Positions 60,459-64,000 of a stretch of 64,000 nt of DNA are shown here, one piece after another. The stretch spans positions 62,001 through 126,000 of the forward strand of contig QHYK01000039.1 in the NCBI GenBank assembly GCA_003224085.1, read 5' to 3'. The notes under the pieces are model-generated. The model had not been told where the DNA came from, did no database searches, and saw only the letters and a list, made by a program, of their open reading frames with translations. Position 1 is the first letter of the stretch, and each line of letters starts with the position of its first letter. The position numbers were made by a program, and so were the translations under genes. The DNA is from Acidobacteriota bacterium. GTDB lineage: Bacteria; Acidobacteriota; Terriglobia; Acidiferrales; UBA7541.

Positions 60459-61397
60459 ATGTGCCAGCTGCTTCTAACCGAACAACGCTTTCCATCTTCT
60501 CGGCATGTGCGCTTTTGGTTTGTGCCGCACATGCCCAGGGCCACTGACATCAGCGGTACCATTTCCGCGACGTTGACTATTCACGAGGACAGCGAACTTA
60601 CGGGCGATGTCACCTGTATGGTCGCGGGCGCGCCTTGCACCACGTTTGGCGCACCTGGCATTACGCTCCGGCTCAACGGCTTCACCATCGCGGGAACCGC
60701 CGACCACTTCACTGCCACTGGCTGTACCAGCACCACAACCTTTGCTGCGGAAGATGGAATTGAGGTGCTTCAGGACGGCGTGACCATTTTGGGACCTGGG
60801 CGAGTGCGGAACTTCCGGCGCTGGGGCATACTATATTCGGCTGCGGCGGGACTTGAATGGTCAGCAGCAATCGCAACCGAGTTCGGTTGAACACGTTCTA
60901 TGGAAATGGCTCAGTTCCCTTCACCACCAACCCCCCCAGGGCCGGGATTTGTAAGCAATAACTTTGGCCTCGGATTGTTTGGCACAAGCAGCGACAACCT
61001 GGTTGAGCAGAACAAGATCGGCGGAAACCTCAACGGCCTGTTGCTTGGTGGGGCAGCAGAGTGGTCGGCTGCTTGTTACATCCTGCATGTTTCGGCGACT
61101 ACCGCGCCATCTCACAGGGATTGCGGGGCAGCCTGCTTGCCTCGCGGTGTGCCTCTCGCTATCGCGACCGATGATGGGACTCTGTACTTTCCCGCCGACG
61201 GCAACGAACGGCTTAAGGGCCTGCTGAACGCGCGCGTCCGCGCCTCCGGCACTGTCGTCGAGAAGCATGACCCTATGGAGCTGAAAATGCCCGTCGGCGA
61301 TAAGAATCAAATGGCGGTGCGCGTCGAAGGCGGCTACAAACAGATCACCATTCAAACACTAGAGAAAATCTCCCCAGCCAAGCGCCGAGCTTCGTAA
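60459..61397 (+). pseudogene. Chimeric remnant: beta-helix protein joined to a small Cys/His protein
   Basis: The first half (60459-60890) encodes right-handed beta-helix-like sequence (SGTISATLTIHEDSELTGDV, GITLRLNGFTIAGT, GIEVLQDGVTILGPGRVRNF). It loses frame near 60840-60868: NRVRLNTFYGNGSV continues in another frame, and FGTSSDNLVEQNKIGGN returns to the first. Near 61050-61090 the beta-helix stops and the sequence changes to the end of a different protein (CYILHVSATTAPSHRDCGAA, IATDDGTLYFPADGN, ARVRASGTVVEKHDP). The region is best seen as two damaged genes joined by deletion. Neither function can be assigned. Confidence 0.6.
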
Positions 61398-61502
61398 TTG
61401 CCGGCCTTGAAGATTTCCGGGCGTACCCTATACCCTAACAGACGGCTTCGGCATCTGTTCTGCCGCAACGTTTGCGTGCGCCCGGGGGGCTTTTTCCATC
61501 CG

Positions 61503-61525
61503 GCTCACCGCGAAACGCGGTGAGC
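61503..61525. repeat. Perfect 10-bp hairpin
   Basis: GCTCACCGCG-AAA-CGCGGTGAGC, a perfect inverted repeat upstream of rpmE without a following T-run, so not a standard terminator. It may be a dispersed palindrome or a protein-binding site. Confidence 0.5.
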
Positions 61526-61615
61526 GCGATCCTGAGAAGCCTGCTACCCCATTTTGCGAAACTTGACACTTCGCGTATGATGGAGAAGTGCTCGCGACCT
61601 AGCGACGCGGCTGGG

Positions 61616-61632
61616 TGACCGTTCCTCGGTCA
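61616..61632 (+). promoter_or_regulatory. Hairpin in the probable rpmE leader
   Basis: TGACCG / CGGTCA (loop TTCCT) followed by TTTCTTTAATTT. A possible -10 element TATGAT lies upstream at 61576-61581, so the hairpin falls in the leader about 67 bases before rpmE. It could attenuate transcription or serve as an L31 control site. Confidence 0.35.
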
Positions 61633-61698
61633 TTTCTTTAATTTGACCCGGCTTTGACGGGTTGGCCGTGCAGACCGGACGCGACGAAAGGCAGCCCC

Positions 61699-61932
61699 AT
61701 GAAACCCGGTATTCATCCCGACTATCACACCGTGACCGTGCACTGCGCCTGCGGCAACGCGTTCCAAACACGCTCGACCATCAAGGGCGAAATGATGCGT
61801 GTGGAAATCTGCTCGAACTGTCACCCGTTCTTCACTGGCAAGCAGAAGCTCGTGGACACGGCCGGCCGTGTCGAGCGCTTCACCAAGAAATATGCCGACG
61901 CCGCCTCCAAAGCCGGTGCCGCCAAAAAGTAG
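61699..61932 (+). CDS. rpmE: 50S ribosomal protein bL31 (zinc-binding form)
   Basis: A 77-residue bL31. [20 protein letters not shown] starts the protein. The zinc-binding cysteines are in CACG and [14 protein letters not shown], so this is the C+ type. RVERFTKKY is the conserved C-terminal helix, followed by an Ala/Lys-rich tail. ATG at 61699 is used because it gives the family N-terminus. Confidence 0.96.
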   Translation: MKPGIHPDYHTVTVHCACGNAFQTRSTIKGEMMRVEICSNCHPFFTGKQKLVDTAGRVERFTKKYADAASKAGAAKK

Positions 61933-62134
61933 CGAGCACGCTCGAAATTCGACATCCGAAACGCGAAATTCGCCGTCTCTCCTTCTCACATTCGACTGCC
62001 TTTTGCATTTGGATAAGGGCCTCTGTGCACCCCTCAGCGCTTTCTGCGTCTCTGCGTTGTTTTTTCCTTCCACTTTTTAACTTTCGACTTTCAACTTTTT
62101 TCTACTCTCCGCCCGTGTAAAATACATCCCCAAC

Positions 62135-63724
62135 GTGGCTACCCAATCTCGCATGTTCGACAGCTCGCGCCCCGGCGAGCTCGTCGAATCCGGCCCGCCT
62201 CGCATCACTCTCCGCAACGCTTTCGCGCATCCCTACGATTCCGCCATCGCCGCCGCGCGCACCTGCTACGCGCCGCGCCTCATCACTCCCGAGGAGATCA
62301 CAGACAAGCAGCGCCTCAACATTGGCGCCGCCACGTTTTACAGCGGGCACCACACCGTTTATCAGCACGCCCATTTTGAATTCGGCCTTGAAAATGTCAG
62401 CCGCCAGTTCGTATGGTCGTTCCTTCACGCGCATCCCTTCTATAATTCCGAGCAGCAGAGCCAGCGCTACGTCCGCCTCGATCGCGCCCAGGCCTACGTG
62501 CCACCTGTCTCGCTCTTCTTCGACGAAAAAAGCAAAGAACTTTACGAAAGCGCGATCGCTTGCGCCTGGAACTACTATCGTGAGCTTTCCGCTCTCCTGG
62601 TAGGCGACGCGCGCGAAATCCTCAACGACATCTGGCACGTCAGCCCCATGTCGCATCCCAAACGCCTGCAGAAAATCGAGCGCTCAGCCGAAAAGCGCGC
62701 CATCGAAATCGCCCGCTACGTTCTTCCCGTCGCCGCCTTCACCACCATGGTGCACACGCTCTCCGGCATCGTTCTTCACCGCCTCTGGCGCATGTGTTCT
62801 GCCTCCGACACGCCCAGCGAAGCGCGCGCGGTCGTTGGCGCCATGGTCGATGAAGTCAAGAAGACCGACCCGCAGTTTTTTGAACGCTTTGGAACCCAAC
62901 CACTCGAAGAATTACCCGAATGGAAGAATTCGCAACCAAGCGTTTCCGCTGGCGAATCTTTTGCCTGCGAATTCGACTCGAAGCTCAACGGAAAAACTTC
63001 CCGCCTCGTCGATTATTCTCCCAACGCTCTCCGCGTCGTCGCCGAATCCTACCGCGCCGTCGCCGGCGTCACCGCCTCGCAATGCTCCGACGCCGACGCG
63101 CTCGACCGCCTGCTAAATCCCGGCCGAAATCTCTATCGCCTGGAAACGCTCAACGTTGGCGTGCACGCACCGATGATGCGCGCGCTTCAGCACGCCAACT
63201 ACACCTTTGCCAAGAAAATCAGCCACACCGCCGACAGTCAGGACCAGCGCCACCGCATGGTTCCCGGCTCGCGCCCCCTTCTCACTCTCGCCGACACTCG
63301 CGACCCTGACTACATCACTCCCATGCTTCTCGCCGCCAACCCGCGCGCCAAGGAAACCTACGACCGCGCCATGCACGACGCCTGGTCCGCCAAGAATCAA
63401 CTCCTCGACCGGGGCGTCCCACTCGAAATCGCCCTCTACGTTCTGCCGAACGCCAAAGCCATCCGCCTCTACGAGTCCGGGTCGCTCCTGCATCTTCTCC
63501 ACAAATGGACCATGCGCACCTGCTTCAACGCGCAGGAAGAAATCTTTCAAGCCTCCCTGGACGAAATCGCGCAGCTCCGCGAAGTCCATCCTGACCTCGC
63601 GCGCTACATCGGACCGCCCTGCCACCTCCGCGCCGGCAACACGACGCCGATCTGCACTGAAGGCTCGCACTTCTGCGGTGTCAAAGTCTGGCTCGACTTC
63701 CCCAACACCCCCCGCCGCATTTAG
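62135..63724 (+). CDS. Two-domain ThyX-like (FAD-dependent thymidylate synthase) protein
   Basis: A 529-residue protein consisting of two ThyX-like units, against about 220-250 residues for canonical ThyX. The first unit (~25-260) has GHHTVYQHAHFEFGLENVSR, NSEQQSQRYVRL and EIARYVLPVAAFTTMVHTLS. The RHR triplet of the ThyX motif is replaced (FLHAHPFYNSEQQSQRY). The second (~305-520) has FAKKISHTADSQDQRHRM, GVPLEIALYVLPNAKAI and a Cys-containing end (CHLRAGNTTPICTEGSHFC). FAD-dependent dUMP methylation is the family activity, but both motifs deviate, so the actual reaction is uncertain. No thyA gene is visible here. Confidence 0.8.
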   Translation: MATQSRMFDSSRPGELVESGPPRITLRNAFAHPYDSAIAAARTCYAPRLITPEEITDKQRLNIGAATFYSGHHTVYQHAHFEFGLENVSRQFVWSFLHAHPFYNSEQQSQRYVRLDRAQAYVPPVSLFFDEKSKELYESAIACAWNYYRELSALLVGDAREILNDIWHVSPMSHPKRLQKIERSAEKRAIEIARYVLPVAAFTTMVHTLSGIVLHRLWRMCSASDTPSEARAVVGAMVDEVKKTDPQFFERFGTQPLEELPEWKNSQPSVSAGESFACEFDSKLNGKTSRLVDYSPNALRVVAESYRAVAGVTASQCSDADALDRLLNPGRNLYRLETLNVGVHAPMMRALQHANYTFAKKISHTADSQDQRHRMVPGSRPLLTLADTRDPDYITPMLLAANPRAKETYDRAMHDAWSAKNQLLDRGVPLEIALYVLPNAKAIRLYESGSLLHLLHKWTMRTCFNAQEEIFQASLDEIAQLREVHPDLARYIGPPCHLRAGNTTPICTEGSHFCGVKVWLDFPNTPRRI

Positions 63725-63813
63725 CGCCGCATTGCTTGGCATCCACACTCGGCTTCCGCTGGCACGCAACCGCGCTGGCACTTCATCCGTCTAATTTCCA
63801 AGTAGGAGGCTCC

Positions 63814-64000
63814 ATGCCCTCGTTCCTTCGCGCGGCCGCTGCGCTCCTCTCAGCAACATTGCTTCTCGTTCCGCCCTCCTTCGCTTTCAGCACGCCTCTC
63901 TCCGACCAAGCTGTCCGCGAGGCGTACTTCCTCGGGCAGCGCCGCGACGAATCCATGACCGCCTTCTTGAACAAATACACGAAGCTTCTTCCTCGCCCCA
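63814..64000 (+). CDS. Secreted protein of unknown function (3' end outside window)
   Basis: The first 62 residues are visible. ATG at 63814 follows AGGAGG. A clear signal peptide (FLRAAAALLSATLLLVPPSF, cleavage probably after AFA-like SFAFS near residue 25) is followed by a helical, charged segment (LSDQAVREAYFLGQRRDESM). The gene runs off the window, so no family is proposed. Confidence 0.75.
   Translation, partial: MPSFLRAAAALLSATLLLVPPSFAFSTPLSDQAVREAYFLGQRRDESMTAFLNKYTKLLPRP

Noticed and set aside
1-64000. tRNA, rRNA genes and CRISPR arrays
   Set aside because: No cloverleaf-like segments with T-loop consensus, no rRNA signature and no regularly spaced direct repeats were seen on either strand.

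Overview
The window reads as a chromosomal segment of an Acidobacteriota bacterium. The clearest sign is a PadR regulator followed by an 884-residue ADOP-type orphan FtsX/MacB permease (7529-10585), a pairing typical of that phylum. An ECF sigma / zinc-finger anti-sigma / HEAT-repeat cluster, CGNR and carbamoyltransferase genes, and moderately GC-rich DNA with short dispersed palindromes agree with this. No rRNA, tRNA or CRISPR array was seen. This assignment is inference from gene content.

Layout. 1-4489: end of a membrane glycosyltransferase, an epoxide-hydrolase-like enzyme, a secreted Xaa-Pro peptidase fused to a SnoaL-like domain, and elongation factor P. 4608-5769: an IS630-family element with clear terminal repeats and a broken transposase. 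5814-10585: purB, then PadR and ADOP permease. 10727-14716: four tightly packed genes (ECF sigma factor, anti-sigma factor, two exported HEAT-repeat proteins). 14808-15505: a two-gene nucleotidyltransferase module resembling a toxin-antitoxin pair. 15567-19125: a compact minus-strand lysine/diaminopimelate operon (M20 peptidase, dapB, dapA, dapD). 19509-23020: MBL hydrolase, SthA-like flavoprotein, ROK protein. 23072-24190: a gene graveyard with three decayed genes. 24454-38646: housekeeping and metabolic genes (M16 peptidase, cysteine dioxygenase, rlmN, pgeF, acpS, MOSC, hydrolase, CGNR regulator, carbamoyltransferase, mtaB, GT2, galE, LuxR-type regulator). 39135-42704: full-length cobalamin-dependent metH. 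42941-44269: nucleotide-sugar dehydrogenase.

44458-59644 is the most distinctive part. It is a polysaccharide synthesis and regulation island: gmhB, gmhA, an ExeA-like ATPase, a Wza-like export protein broken by a frameshift, a Wzz-like chain-length protein, a CpsD-type tyrosine kinase, CBS and PilZ proteins, a histidine kinase with a sigma-54 response regulator, a second PilZ protein and a GGDEF-PilZ protein. It encodes three sigma-54-activator-type proteins. Only the one with a receiver domain looks fully competent. One lacks the GAFTGA loop and another has Gly in place of the Walker B Glu. Several -24/-12 (GG-N10-GC) boxes lie just upstream of genes of this island, so it looks like a sigma-54-controlled, c-di-GMP-linked exopolysaccharide regulon.

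59805-64000: a PPOX-fold protein, a chimeric beta-helix pseudogene, rpmE, an unusual two-domain ThyX-like protein, and the start of a secreted protein cut by the window end. All functional calls rest on motif recognition by eye; no database search was run.
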